A stretch of 17,362 nucleotides of DNA from JAFDED01 sp964611635 (lineage in GTDB: Bacteria > Desulfobacterota > JAFDED01), in contig CAZTAS010000141.1 of the NCBI GenBank assembly GCA_964611635.1, positions 1-17,362 on the forward strand. Direction: 5' to 3'. Positions 1-6,615 of this stretch are shown here, in pieces; within the stretch, counting starts at the first letter, position 1; every line of letters begins with the position of its first letter. The translations under genes and the position numbers were made by a program. The notes under the pieces were generated by a model. The model was given only the letters and a program-made list of their open reading frames with translations. It made no database searches and was not told the DNA's origin.

Positions 1-93
1 CATTTTGCACATGTGGGACATGTCGCTCATGTCATCACACACATCAACCACCCCCTTTCTCTGAAATAAGAGGCATTTGTGGGTGAATTTCAT
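1..93 (-). CDS. Left-edge gene fragment, N-terminus only, Met/Cys/His-rich
   Basis: A minus-strand frame opens with ATG at 93 and stays open to the window edge (31 codons seen). The visible part has two hydrophilic stretches and ends in a Met/Cys/His/Asp-rich run (CDDMSDMSHMCKM). The Cys, Met and His residues could bind a metal, but 31 residues are not enough to name a family. The ribosome site before the ATG is weak (AGAG). The gene is included because a good minus-strand promoter with a palindromic operator lies about 80 nt upstream (176-205). It could also be a chance frame. Confidence 0.35.
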   Translation of the reverse strand, partial: MKFTHKCLLFQRKGVVDVCDDMSDMSHMCKM

Positions 94-175
94 TGTGCTC
101 TATTGGCAGTGAAATGACGGTAAAATCGTGAACTTGTGAATTTCAGGAAATTACTCCTCTGCATACATCGATTTT

Positions 176-205
176 TTTATGCCACAATGTGGTATAATTT
201 GTCAA
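176..205 (-). promoter_or_regulatory. Sigma70-like promoter facing the left edge
   Basis: On the minus strand a perfect -35 box TTGACA (205-200) is followed by 18 nt and CATAAA (181-176). The spacer is filled by a 17-bp palindrome (179-195). A TATAAT also occurs on the plus strand at 193-198, with only a poor -35 (GATTTT, 170-175), so transcription to the right toward the small ORF at 328 is also possible. The closest match to this arrangement is the promoter at 7203-7231. Confidence 0.5.
179..195. promoter_or_regulatory. Palindromic operator copy 1 (ATGCCACAATGTGGTAT)
   Basis: The 17-bp inverted repeat has half-sites ATRCCAC and GTGGYAT around a 3-bp centre. It occupies the -35/-10 spacer of the minus-strand promoter and touches the plus-strand TATAAT, so a bound protein should block RNA polymerase. 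An almost identical copy is found at 7206-7222. The cognate regulator is unknown; the XRE protein at 481-858 is the only DNA-binding protein gene nearby. Confidence 0.55.
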
Positions 206-327
206 GTAAAAAATTTTCAGCACAAGGAATTTGTTTTAAGCCATTGAAAATGATAGAAATATAAACCAGTTGTCCCAATTTGAGAGAAGAAGTCCGCCCC
301 TATACTCTCGTAATGTCATAGACGGTA

Positions 328-486
328 ATGGAAAGAACTGATTTTAGGGAAGCTCCGGATAGTGTTGACATTCATCATGAGGTAATCAACATGCCGAGAA
401 GCATGGAAATGGAGGGACAAGACGTGGTTGAGATCAAGCACTCTAATATAAAAGACGGAAGATCATGCTTGAAAAAGAATCTATAG
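328..486 (+). CDS. Possible 52-aa small protein, convergent with the XRE gene
   Basis: An ATG at 328 opens a 52-codon frame ending in TAG at 484-486, which overlaps the 3' end of the minus-strand XRE gene by 6 nt. The product is acidic and hydrophilic with no signal peptide, membrane segment or known motif, and has one Cys near the end. The frame is closed just upstream by a TAG, so the ATG is the longest start. No good ribosome site precedes it. An internal ATG at 391 has a better one (GAGGT, 7 nt spacing) and would give 31 residues. It is a candidate only, with protein-like composition. Confidence 0.3.
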   Translation: MERTDFREAPDSVDIHHEVINMPRSMEMEGQDVVEIKHSNIKDGRSCLKKNL

Positions 487-858
487 CTCTACAATTAATT
501 GGAATACCTTGCATTTACGGCACATCTTCATCTTGTGCTCCCAGCTTTCCTGCACCTCGCCGTGACAGATCGTTCCATTGATAAACCAACAGAGATGTCC
601 GCTTTGGAATTCCCAGGCTGGACATTTCTCCTTTACCTCAACGGGACATTTTTTAATTACCCAACAGGGTCTACTCTCTCTTTGATATTTTTTCATGGCC
701 AGAAGGAAAAATAGCTGTCTTTCGATATATACCGGGATATTTCGCCATCCCTGCTCAAAGCTCTGTACAGCTTTAAGAGAAGTTCCCAGAAGTTGAGCCA
801 ACTCCTTTTGAGATTTTCCTAAGCGGCGGCGAAGAGTGGAGAGCTCCTTTTTTTCCAT
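481..858 (-). CDS. XRE-type helix-turn-helix regulator with a two-CW cysteine-rich tail
   Basis: The 125-aa protein has an N-terminal XRE/Cro helix-turn-helix (about residues 4-45: LRRRLGKSQKELAQLLGTS, then the recognition helix KAVQSFEQG). The C-terminal half holds two CW units (SRPCWVIKKCP and GHLCWFINGTIC) and further Cys pairs (MCRKCK). This matches the small two-CW regulators common in Desulfobacterota; the Cys residues probably bind a metal or act as a redox sensor, which is inferred. I chose the ATG at 858 because AAGGAAAGGG lies about 8 nt before it; the TTG at 879 has no ribosome site. The gene is monocistronic behind its own promoter (924-952). It is a candidate regulator of the two palindromic operators in the window. 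Confidence 0.8.
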   Translation of the reverse strand: MEKKELSTLRRRLGKSQKELAQLLGTSLKAVQSFEQGWRNIPVYIERQLFFLLAMKKYQRESRPCWVIKKCPVEVKEKCPAWEFQSGHLCWFINGTICHGEVQESWEHKMKMCRKCKVFQLIVEL

Positions 859-923
859 GATGTTTTCCCTTTCCTTCAACCAACTATGTTTGTTGTATCA
901 TGTGAAAGGCTGTTGGTAGGGGA

Positions 924-952
924 TTAATAGCTAATGATTACTTCCTTGTCAA
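924..952 (-). promoter_or_regulatory. Promoter of the XRE/two-CW gene
   Basis: TTGACA (952-947), a 17-nt spacer and TATTAA (929-924) on the minus strand predict a start near 917, giving a 5' leader of about 60 nt. The leader contains an imperfect CAAC/GTTG inverted repeat near 880-896 that could serve for autoregulation, though this is weak evidence. Confidence 0.5.
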
Positions 953-1109
953 TTAAATATGGTCCAACTTTTAGCTTTGGGCTTAGGTCCTATTACATTG
1001 TCTACAGGCCCAAGAGACTGTGGAGAGCTTCTTTTCTTGACTTTTTTGACCCCTGGATAAATATACTCTCTTCTCAGAACTTTATGGTTTATTCTGGGAC
1101 TCGACTCTC
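953..1109. other. Intergenic gap after the ABC operon
   Basis: This stretch lies between the end of the second FtsX-type permease gene and the XRE promoter. It holds an imperfect 9-bp stem (976-984 with 1006-1014, including wobble pairs) without a T-run on the minus strand, so no convincing terminator is seen. No supported gene is present. Confidence 0.4.
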
Positions 1110-2270
1110 TCATCCTATCTCCTGAAGGATCTCACCAGGGTCCGATTTCGAGGCTCGCCATGAGGGGGCAATACTACTCAACACGCTGATTGCAACGGCC
1201 ATCAGAACTGCCAAGGGAATCAATGATAAGCTCGGGTAAACATTGATGTGAAGAAATTTGGGGGCAAGCAAGAAAGCCCCCAGGGTTCCGATGCCATAGC
1301 CCAACAGCCCTCCGACAAGAGCCACAATAACCGCTTTCATCACGAAGATACTTAGAATGGTCCTAGTCGTTGCACCTAAGGCAATGAGGATTCCGATCTC
1401 CCTCCCGCGCTCATGGGCGTTGTGAAACATCTCATTTCCAATACTAATCCCACCCAGCACAAGGATAACCAAGAGCAGCATCAAAGCATATCTGTGGATA
1501 GAATCCATGATCTCGATCTGCTTTTTTGCCATCCTGCGATGTGTCAACACCCTGGTGTTGCCCAATATGCCTTCTATCTCGGAAGCCATCCTCTCGAGAA
1601 CCCTATTGCCCGTATATAGGATCCGGATCTCGCTGAGAGAAAAAGGCCTTTCAAGCCATTTCTGCAAGAACCGCAGATGAACATAGATCCTAAGATCATC
1701 GATCGTTCCTTGCTGGGGGAGAATTCCCAGTATCTTTATCTCCCTCCCTGATACCCTAACCGTGGAGCCGACCTCTATGTTTAAAATCGCTTTCAGTTCT
1801 GCACCGAGAATCGCGCTATTAGAATAGGGCGTAAGGGATGTTAATACCTTCCAAGGGTCTTCATTCCCGACTTCTTTCACCTTTGGCCGAAGCATTTTAG
1901 CCGGCAGGATTCCCGTCAGCACGGCGCGGGCACCACTTATCTCTACAGCTATGGTGAGGCGGGGATCGATCCCGTCGATGCCTTCAACTCCGGCCTCAAA
2001 TAGCCTGAAGAAATGGCTTTCGGGCATATTCGCAGTACCTAGCCGCCCTGGGTCAGCAGAGTAATATGCCAGCAGATCGAGCTCTGCTGGAATCACGATC
2101 ATATTGGCACCCAAGTTTTTCATATATATATGGACCGCCTGGCGTGAAGAGGAATTGAGCGATTGTATGACCACGATGAGGCCTGTGGCCAAAACAAGAG
2201 CAAGAACGGATGCCAGCAAACGCCATCGTCTTTGCAGTGCCTCCTTGAGAACAAGCTTCCATAGATTCAA
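1110..2270 (-). CDS. FtsX/MacB-type ABC permease (second of the pair)
   Basis: The 386-aa membrane subunit has the MacB/FtsX layout. One transmembrane helix lies near residues 18-38, followed by a large periplasmic domain that opens with the family motif LGANMIVIPAE. Three more helices follow after about residue 258, with the typical GREIGILIALGAT loop between the second and third. The C-terminus (SDPGEILQEIG) is also typical. Such permeases pair with LolD-like ATPases and use ATP to move the periplasmic domain, not usually to carry a substrate through the membrane. I chose the TTG at 2270 because GGGAGGAAA lies 7 nt before it; the ATG at 2342 is inside the upstream gene and has no ribosome site. 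It is 26 nt after the TrxA stop and is the last gene of the operon. It is a paralogue of the permease at 3974-5245 but lacks that protein's charged insert. Confidence 0.85.
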   Translation of the reverse strand: MNLWKLVLKEALQRRWRLLASVLALVLATGLIVVIQSLNSSSRQAVHIYMKNLGANMIVIPAELDLLAYYSADPGRLGTANMPESHFFRLFEAGVEGIDGIDPRLTIAVEISGARAVLTGILPAKMLRPKVKEVGNEDPWKVLTSLTPYSNSAILGAELKAILNIEVGSTVRVSGREIKILGILPQQGTIDDLRIYVHLRFLQKWLERPFSLSEIRILYTGNRVLERMASEIEGILGNTRVLTHRRMAKKQIEIMDSIHRYALMLLLVILVLGGISIGNEMFHNAHERGREIGILIALGATTRTILSIFVMKAVIVALVGGLLGYGIGTLGAFLLAPKFLHINVYPSLSLIPLAVLMAVAISVLSSIAPSWRASKSDPGEILQEIG

Positions 2271-2296
2271 AGAGTTTCCTCCCGATCCCACAATAG

Positions 2297-3277
2297 TTAT
2301 TTGCAGGTGGTGCCACCCGGGCCACTGCCTGAACCGCCGCATCCGCTTCGAGCACCCAGGACTTTCTGAAAGGCCAAAAAGAGGTCTTTTCTGGATACAG
2401 GCCCTTCGAAGCGGCCACCTATGAGCCCGAATTGAGACACCACATAGGTAAGGCTCTGATTTTTATTGTTATCCACCTTGAGCATCTTCAGGAAAGGCGT
2501 CTCTTCCATATTCGTCGGATCGACATGAACGATCCGCACGGAGTTTCGAAGGATTTCGCCTACCATTGAAACAGTCTTCCCAACACTGGATGCATTTTTC
2601 CAATCCGCGGCATGAATGGTAAGGAAAACAACCCTTCTATCCTGAAGCCCTCTTAAAACCTCAGCCTTGGCGGGTGTGACAAATGCGCTTTCCAGCCTTT
2701 CAATTGTGATGTTTTTCTTGAATTGGCGCACCACGACCCCATTAGGGGCAATAACCAGGACAATGGGAGTGGAGTAAATTCTGTACTCCTGCTGAATCTT
2801 GTTATTCTCCTTTTTGTTGATGTCCACCTGGGATATTTTTACCCGATCGCCCCAGATCTCTGATCCTTGCTTCAAAACAGGCTTTACTTCGTCACATGCC
2901 CTGCAGCCTTCCTGGTAGAAGAAGAGGATTGCATGACGGTTCTGGAGCCTTGCCTCCATGAGTTGCTCTTTTATCGGATGCATGGGGCCCATGAATGCGA
3001 GGATCAGCTCCATTTCTCTCTTTCCCTCATCAAGCAACCTTGTCAACTTCCTCAGTAAGGCTGGTCTTACAGAACAGTCTGCATCTTCCTTTTCACAATA
3101 GGCTAAAGTTAATCCGCATTCGCACGTACAGTCTAACAATGCTTTCATCCCGGCCAATTCAGGGTTGTCCTGATTATTGGATGCCATGGTTTCTGCCATA
3201 ATACTGTTGTTAAAAATAAATCCAAATACCAAGGCACATAAGCCCAAGGCGATAATCTTAGAAATGCTTTGAAACAT
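2297..3277 (-). CDS. Exported five-Cys-motif/tandem thioredoxin-like protein with CxxC (TrxA)
   Basis: The 326-aa product starts at ATG 3277, which has AAGGAGGAAC just upstream; a longer start is not supported. Residues 1-28 form a signal peptide ending near IMAE. A five-Cys motif follows (C50, C52, C54, C61, C68, then RP), with a helical stretch after it that recalls the CcmH layout. A thioredoxin-like domain comes next with active-site pair C125-R-A-C128 (FFYQEGCRACDEV) and a TP at the cis-proline position (YSTPIVLVIAPNG). A second thioredoxin-like segment without CxxC follows, and the tail is Gly/Cys-rich (SGCGGSG...TTCK). It is probably a periplasmic thiol-redox or metal-thiolate handling protein. 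The 5' end overlaps the ATPase gene by 20 nt, which implies translational coupling. The domain calls come from motifs only, and the substrate is unknown. Confidence 0.75.
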   Translation of the reverse strand: MFQSISKIIALGLCALVFGFIFNNSIMAETMASNNQDNPELAGMKALLDCTCECGLTLAYCEKEDADCSVRPALLRKLTRLLDEGKREMELILAFMGPMHPIKEQLMEARLQNRHAILFFYQEGCRACDEVKPVLKQGSEIWGDRVKISQVDINKKENNKIQQEYRIYSTPIVLVIAPNGVVVRQFKKNITIERLESAFVTPAKAEVLRGLQDRRVVFLTIHAADWKNASSVGKTVSMVGEILRNSVRIVHVDPTNMEETPFLKMLKVDNNKNQSLTYVVSQFGLIGGRFEGPVSRKDLFLAFQKVLGARSGCGGSGSGPGGTTCK

Positions 3278-3971
3278 GATGTTCCTCCTTCTTATAGTTA
3301 TAGGAGCGAATCTCACTGACCACTCCGTTTATGATTTGAAATCCGCGAGTGCTTTCAGCAGCTTTCTGGTGATCATGGGTCACCATAACGACCGTTATCC
3401 CATTTTCTGCAAATTGTTTAAAGCAGTCGATGACCTCTCTGCTTAGTTCGGGATCCAGATTACCGGTTGGCTCATCGGCCAGGATAATTGAGGGGTCGTT
3501 GGCAAGGGTTCTGGCTAAGGCCACACGTTGGCGCTCTCCCACGCTCAACTGTGCGGGACGATGTTTTATCCGGTGGGAAAGGCCCACACGATCCAGAAGC
3601 TCTCGGGCTTTCCGTTTTTGTTCCTCCCTTGAAGTTCCTGCCAGACTCATCGGAACTTCCACATTCTCTATGGCGGTCAAATAGGGAATCAGGTTAAAAG
3701 TTTGAAACATAAATCCTAGGGTATGCAATCTTATCCTTGCCCTTTCCTTCTTATCCACATTATAAAGGGGGGTTCCATTGATGCGGACCTCTCCAGAGGT
3801 GGGTTCAATAAGACCCCCAATTGTCAGCAATAAGGTGGATTTTCCGCTCCCACTGGGGCCAATCACGGAGACCAACTCGCCCTGGATTATGGAGAGGTTC
3901 ACTTTGTCCAGGGCCACGATTCTTTCCCCGTTTTGATTGAAGATCTTGCTCAGATTCTCTATCTCGATCAT
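3258..3971 (-). CDS. LolD/MacB-type ABC transporter ATPase
   Basis: The 237-aa nucleotide-binding subunit carries Walker A (GPSGSGKST, residues 38-46), a Q-loop (FMFQTFNL), the signature LSVGERQRVALART, Walker B with D-loop (IILADEPTGNLD) and the switch His (VVMVTHDH). The first Gly of the usual LSGGE signature is Val here, a substitution worth noting but not clearly inactivating. The ATG at 3971 is the start: GGAGGA lies 7 nt before it and spans the stop of the upstream permease, whose TGA ends 2 nt earlier. It is the only ATPase in the operon, so it probably serves both FtsX-type permeases. Confidence 0.92.
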   Translation of the reverse strand: MIEIENLSKIFNQNGERIVALDKVNLSIIQGELVSVIGPSGSGKSTLLLTIGGLIEPTSGEVRINGTPLYNVDKKERARIRLHTLGFMFQTFNLIPYLTAIENVEVPMSLAGTSREEQKRKARELLDRVGLSHRIKHRPAQLSVGERQRVALARTLANDPSIILADEPTGNLDPELSREVIDCFKQFAENGITVVMVTHDHQKAAESTRGFQIINGVVSEIRSYNYKKEEHHVSKHF

Positions 3972-3973
3972 GT

Positions 3974-5245
3974 TCAATCCTCCATCAAGAGAACGGCCGG
4001 ATCGCTTTTAGTTGCATGAAGGGAGGGGATCCATGAGAAAAGCACTGCCAAAACCATGGTTCCTAAAAGAGTCCAGATCAGCATCTCCTCTCTCGGCTCA
4101 ATGTTTAAGTCCAATAGCTTGGGGCCTATCCATGTGGCAGTCATCGTCCCTATGATGAAGCCGAAAAGACCACCAAAGAATCCTAAGACAACCGCCTTCT
4201 TGATGAATATCAGAAAGATGAACCTCGAGGTAGCTCCCACGGCCATCAAAATGCCAATCTCTCGGTGTCTCTCCAGGACATTTGAAGCCATGGTATTGCT
4301 GATCAGGCCCCATCCCACGATAAGAACCACGAACAGCATTACAAGGGTAAACCTTTCCATAAGGCGTACTGTTCCCGCCTGTGTCCGGGCGATCTGGGTG
4401 ATTGTTTGTGTCTTGACTCCTGGAAGCAATTTCTCGATATTACTTGCAAGCAAGACCATGTCCTGCTCGCAGCCGCAACCGATCAGCTCAATGGCATTGA
4501 TTACCCTTCCTTTCCCCAGGATTTCCTGAGCCTGATGGAGATGGATAAAGACCCGAAGGTCATCCACAGAACCGATCTCCTCCAGGACTTTGACAACCTC
4601 GAATTCATAGGGGCCAATCCTCAGCCAATCACCTTTTTTCTTCCCGAGAAGCCGAGCTGATTCGTTCCCGATAAAGACCTCGTTTTTTTGGATATTTTCC
4701 AAAGAGGCACGCTCTCTGTTCTTGCGGGATGCTTGAAGGGACAGTTCAGGAACCACCGAGGAAACTTGATGTTGGGCTTCCTCTTTTACCTCTTTACTGG
4801 CCTTCTTCTCCCTATTTTTCTCGCCCAGAAAGAAGCTGAGCCCTCCGGATATCCACTTTGGTCTTGTCTGATGATCCCTTTTGGGCAGTACACCGGTTAA
4901 TATCAGCTTTTCGCCCTGGATCTTATAAGGCGATGAAAGCTTGGGAATCACGTGGTGAATTTTTTCAGAAACCTCGGAAGAGGTGAGCCTATGGACATAG
5001 TTCTCAGGGATGACTTCATCTCCGAAGTCTGCAGCGTAATATCCCGAAAGAGGAGAAACTTTGGGAAGGATGATCATATTGGCGCCAAGGGTATGCATCT
5101 GATCAGAGATCTCGTCTCTTGCCGAGATCGTGATCGTACGAACCGAAACGATCACCGCTACAGACACCATGAGAGCCACAAAAATGGAGAGAACCCCCAC
5201 CTTCCTATGGAAGATCTCCTTCAGTATCATCTGTGACTGGTTCAT
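3974..5245 (-). CDS. FtsX/MacB-type ABC permease (first of the pair)
   Basis: The 423-aa permease has one N-terminal transmembrane helix (about residues 15-38), the LGANMIILPKV motif opening the periplasmic domain, and three C-terminal helices around the HREIGILMAVGAT loop, ending in SDPAVLLMED. Its periplasmic domain carries a Lys/Glu-rich insert (about residues 140-185) that its paralogue at 1110-2270 lacks. It also has a CGC triplet (IELIGCGCEQD) where relatives often have a Cys pair. The ATG at 5245 has only a weak ribosome site; with 35 nt after the TrxB stop, it may rely on coupling. Together with its paralogue and the ATPase it could form a heteromeric permease or two alternative complexes. 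Confidence 0.87.
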   Translation of the reverse strand: MNQSQMILKEIFHRKVGVLSIFVALMVSVAVIVSVRTITISARDEISDQMHTLGANMIILPKVSPLSGYYAADFGDEVIPENYVHRLTSSEVSEKIHHVIPKLSSPYKIQGEKLILTGVLPKRDHQTRPKWISGGLSFFLGEKNREKKASKEVKEEAQHQVSSVVPELSLQASRKNRERASLENIQKNEVFIGNESARLLGKKKGDWLRIGPYEFEVVKVLEEIGSVDDLRVFIHLHQAQEILGKGRVINAIELIGCGCEQDMVLLASNIEKLLPGVKTQTITQIARTQAGTVRLMERFTLVMLFVVLIVGWGLISNTMASNVLERHREIGILMAVGATSRFIFLIFIKKAVVLGFFGGLFGFIIGTMTATWIGPKLLDLNIEPREEMLIWTLLGTMVLAVLFSWIPSLHATKSDPAVLLMED

Positions 5246-5280
5246 GTGGATAACCTATTAAATGCTTCGGCAATAAACCC

Positions 5281-6447
5281 TTATCGACAGGAGCTTTCTC
5301 CTGTAACTCCATAACCAGGTTGGCAAGCGCTGCCTCCCGTAATTGTAGATTGACCGCAGCCACTCTTCATGGCCAGAATACGCTGAAAAGAATCGAAAAG
5401 CCTCCTTTCAGTCAGGCCGCTCTCAATCTTTTCTATCAACAGACCTGTCGGGGCGATGACGAAGACTGTAGTCCCGTTTTTGCTGCCTTTGTATTTTAAT
5501 GCTGACAGAAGAGACTTCTCGAATCGGTCGCTGGGATCGAGCCAAATGGCAGTAGCAATTCCTCCCAGTTTGCGGACGGCTGACAAAACGGTCTGTTTCG
5601 CGTTTTCGAAGTCTTTATCGTTATGGTGTCCCACACAAAGAAAGGTCGTCATTCCTTGCTGGATGGCCAGCAAAATTTCTTCCATCTTGGGTGAGACAAG
5701 TCCACGTTTTAGCACTTCGGCGGGCGGTTCCCCTTTGAAAAGTGCTGTTACCGCGCCATTGGGTGCAAGCATGGCCACAGAGGGATTTTCAATTCGATAA
5801 TATTTGAGAAAATTCTTCTCCTCTTTATCGGCTAAGGAAATCGGAATCAATGTTACTCTCTCTTTATATTGTTTCTGAAATTTCAAAAGGGTTTTCATGT
5901 ATCCTGATTTACCGCTGCTCTTTTCTTTATGCACATAGAGGAGACTGGTATGGCCCTTCAATGCTTCGATGAACATCTCTTTCTCCGCCCTGGATATTGC
6001 AAGCCTCGAATTATGCAGAAAAATCTTTTCATATCCATATTTTATGGCCAATCGTTTGAGCTGTTGATGGATACGGGGTCTCTGGGTGCAATCCTTATGT
6101 TTTTCATAACATTCCGCCAACTTATATCCACAGCCACAAGAGCATCCGCCCAATTCAACCAATGATGGCCCCCCTAATTCCATCGTGGCCGGAAGCTTTT
6201 GTATAAGTATAGGTCGAATCTTGCACTCGGGATCATCCTGTTCACATTCTTTAAATGTCAGATCGCAACCGCAATGGCACCCCAGGATCTCTGTGATTTC
6301 ACCAAGCCATTCCTTTTTCACCTCGTCTGGCATCGCCCCATAAACAACTCGAATCTCGGCAAGTATAGGTATATCGTGAAAAATAGGTGCTATGCAGACA
6401 AATAAGCCAAATACAAGAATAATGGTTAATTTTGAATATCGCATCAT
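5281..6447 (-). CDS. Exported protein with two five-Cys motifs and CxxC-less thioredoxin-like segments (TrxB)
   Basis: The product is about 388 aa. ATGs at 6447 and 6444 share the site GGAAGGAG; the upstream ATG has 4 nt spacing and the second 7 nt, so the exact start is open. A signal peptide or anchor covers residues 1-30. Two copies of the five-Cys motif follow, at C57/59/61/68/75 and C102/104/106/113/120, each closing with RP two residues later. Two thioredoxin-like segments follow, each with an AP(N/T)G strand-turn like TrxA. At the place of the TrxA CxxC this protein reads EKSSGKSG, so it cannot do dithiol chemistry there. The tail is Cys-rich (KSGCGQST ... SSCR). It is a paralogue of TrxA with a doubled Cys motif and overlaps the 42-aa ORF by ATGA. 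The role is inferred to be scaffold, metal binding or partner recognition. Confidence 0.72.
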   Translation of the reverse strand: MMRYSKLTIILVFGLFVCIAPIFHDIPILAEIRVVYGAMPDEVKKEWLGEITEILGCHCGCDLTFKECEQDDPECKIRPILIQKLPATMELGGPSLVELGGCSCGCGYKLAECYEKHKDCTQRPRIHQQLKRLAIKYGYEKIFLHNSRLAISRAEKEMFIEALKGHTSLLYVHKEKSSGKSGYMKTLLKFQKQYKERVTLIPISLADKEEKNFLKYYRIENPSVAMLAPNGAVTALFKGEPPAEVLKRGLVSPKMEEILLAIQQGMTTFLCVGHHNDKDFENAKQTVLSAVRKLGGIATAIWLDPSDRFEKSLLSALKYKGSKNGTTVFVIAPTGLLIEKIESGLTERRLFDSFQRILAMKSGCGQSTITGGSACQPGYGVTGESSCR

Positions 6448-6572
6448 TGTTCTCCTTCCAAGGAACGATTCCATTCCCTGATCCGCGATAAGTCCATTTT
6501 CATGGGATTCTTTTCAATGTTAATATAGGCATCACTAAAGCTCAATCCTCTTGGATTGAAATGCCTCCACAT
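6444..6572 (-). CDS. Possible 42-aa small protein coupled to TrxB by ATGA
   Basis: An ATG at 6572 opens 42 codons ending in a TGA that overlaps the ATG of the next gene (ATGA), the usual sign of coupled translation. The product begins MWRHFNPRGLSFSDAY and is polar with a basic/acidic C-terminal helix. The frame is open farther upstream through a hydrophobic stretch (residues reading SLFSVYISLFINP) as far as a TGA near 6621, so a non-ATG start giving a membrane-anchored form is possible. No clear ribosome site precedes the ATG. I do not recognise a family. Confidence 0.4.
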   Translation of the reverse strand: MWRHFNPRGLSFSDAYINIEKNPMKMDLSRIREWNRSLEGEQ

Positions 6573-6615
6573 TGGATTAATAAAGAGCGAAATGTAAACG
6601 GAAAATAAAGAAAAA

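Noticed and set aside
434..473. TCAAGCA/TGCTTGA inverted repeat near the end of the XRE gene
   Set aside because: The 7-bp stem has a 26-nt loop and no T-run on either strand, so it is not a credible terminator.
976..1014. Imperfect 9-bp stem downstream of the ABC operon
   Set aside because: It needs wobble pairs and lacks a T-run in the direction of transcription.
934..1125. Plus-strand 63-codon ORF between the XRE gene and the operon end
   Set aside because: No ribosome site or recognisable motif, and it overlaps the well-supported XRE promoter on the other strand.
2297..6447. Calling TrxA and TrxB CcmH cytochrome c maturation proteins
   Set aside because: The Cys spacing differs (five Cys, not the LRCxxCQ pair), there are thioredoxin-like segments after it, and no other cytochrome c maturation gene is near.
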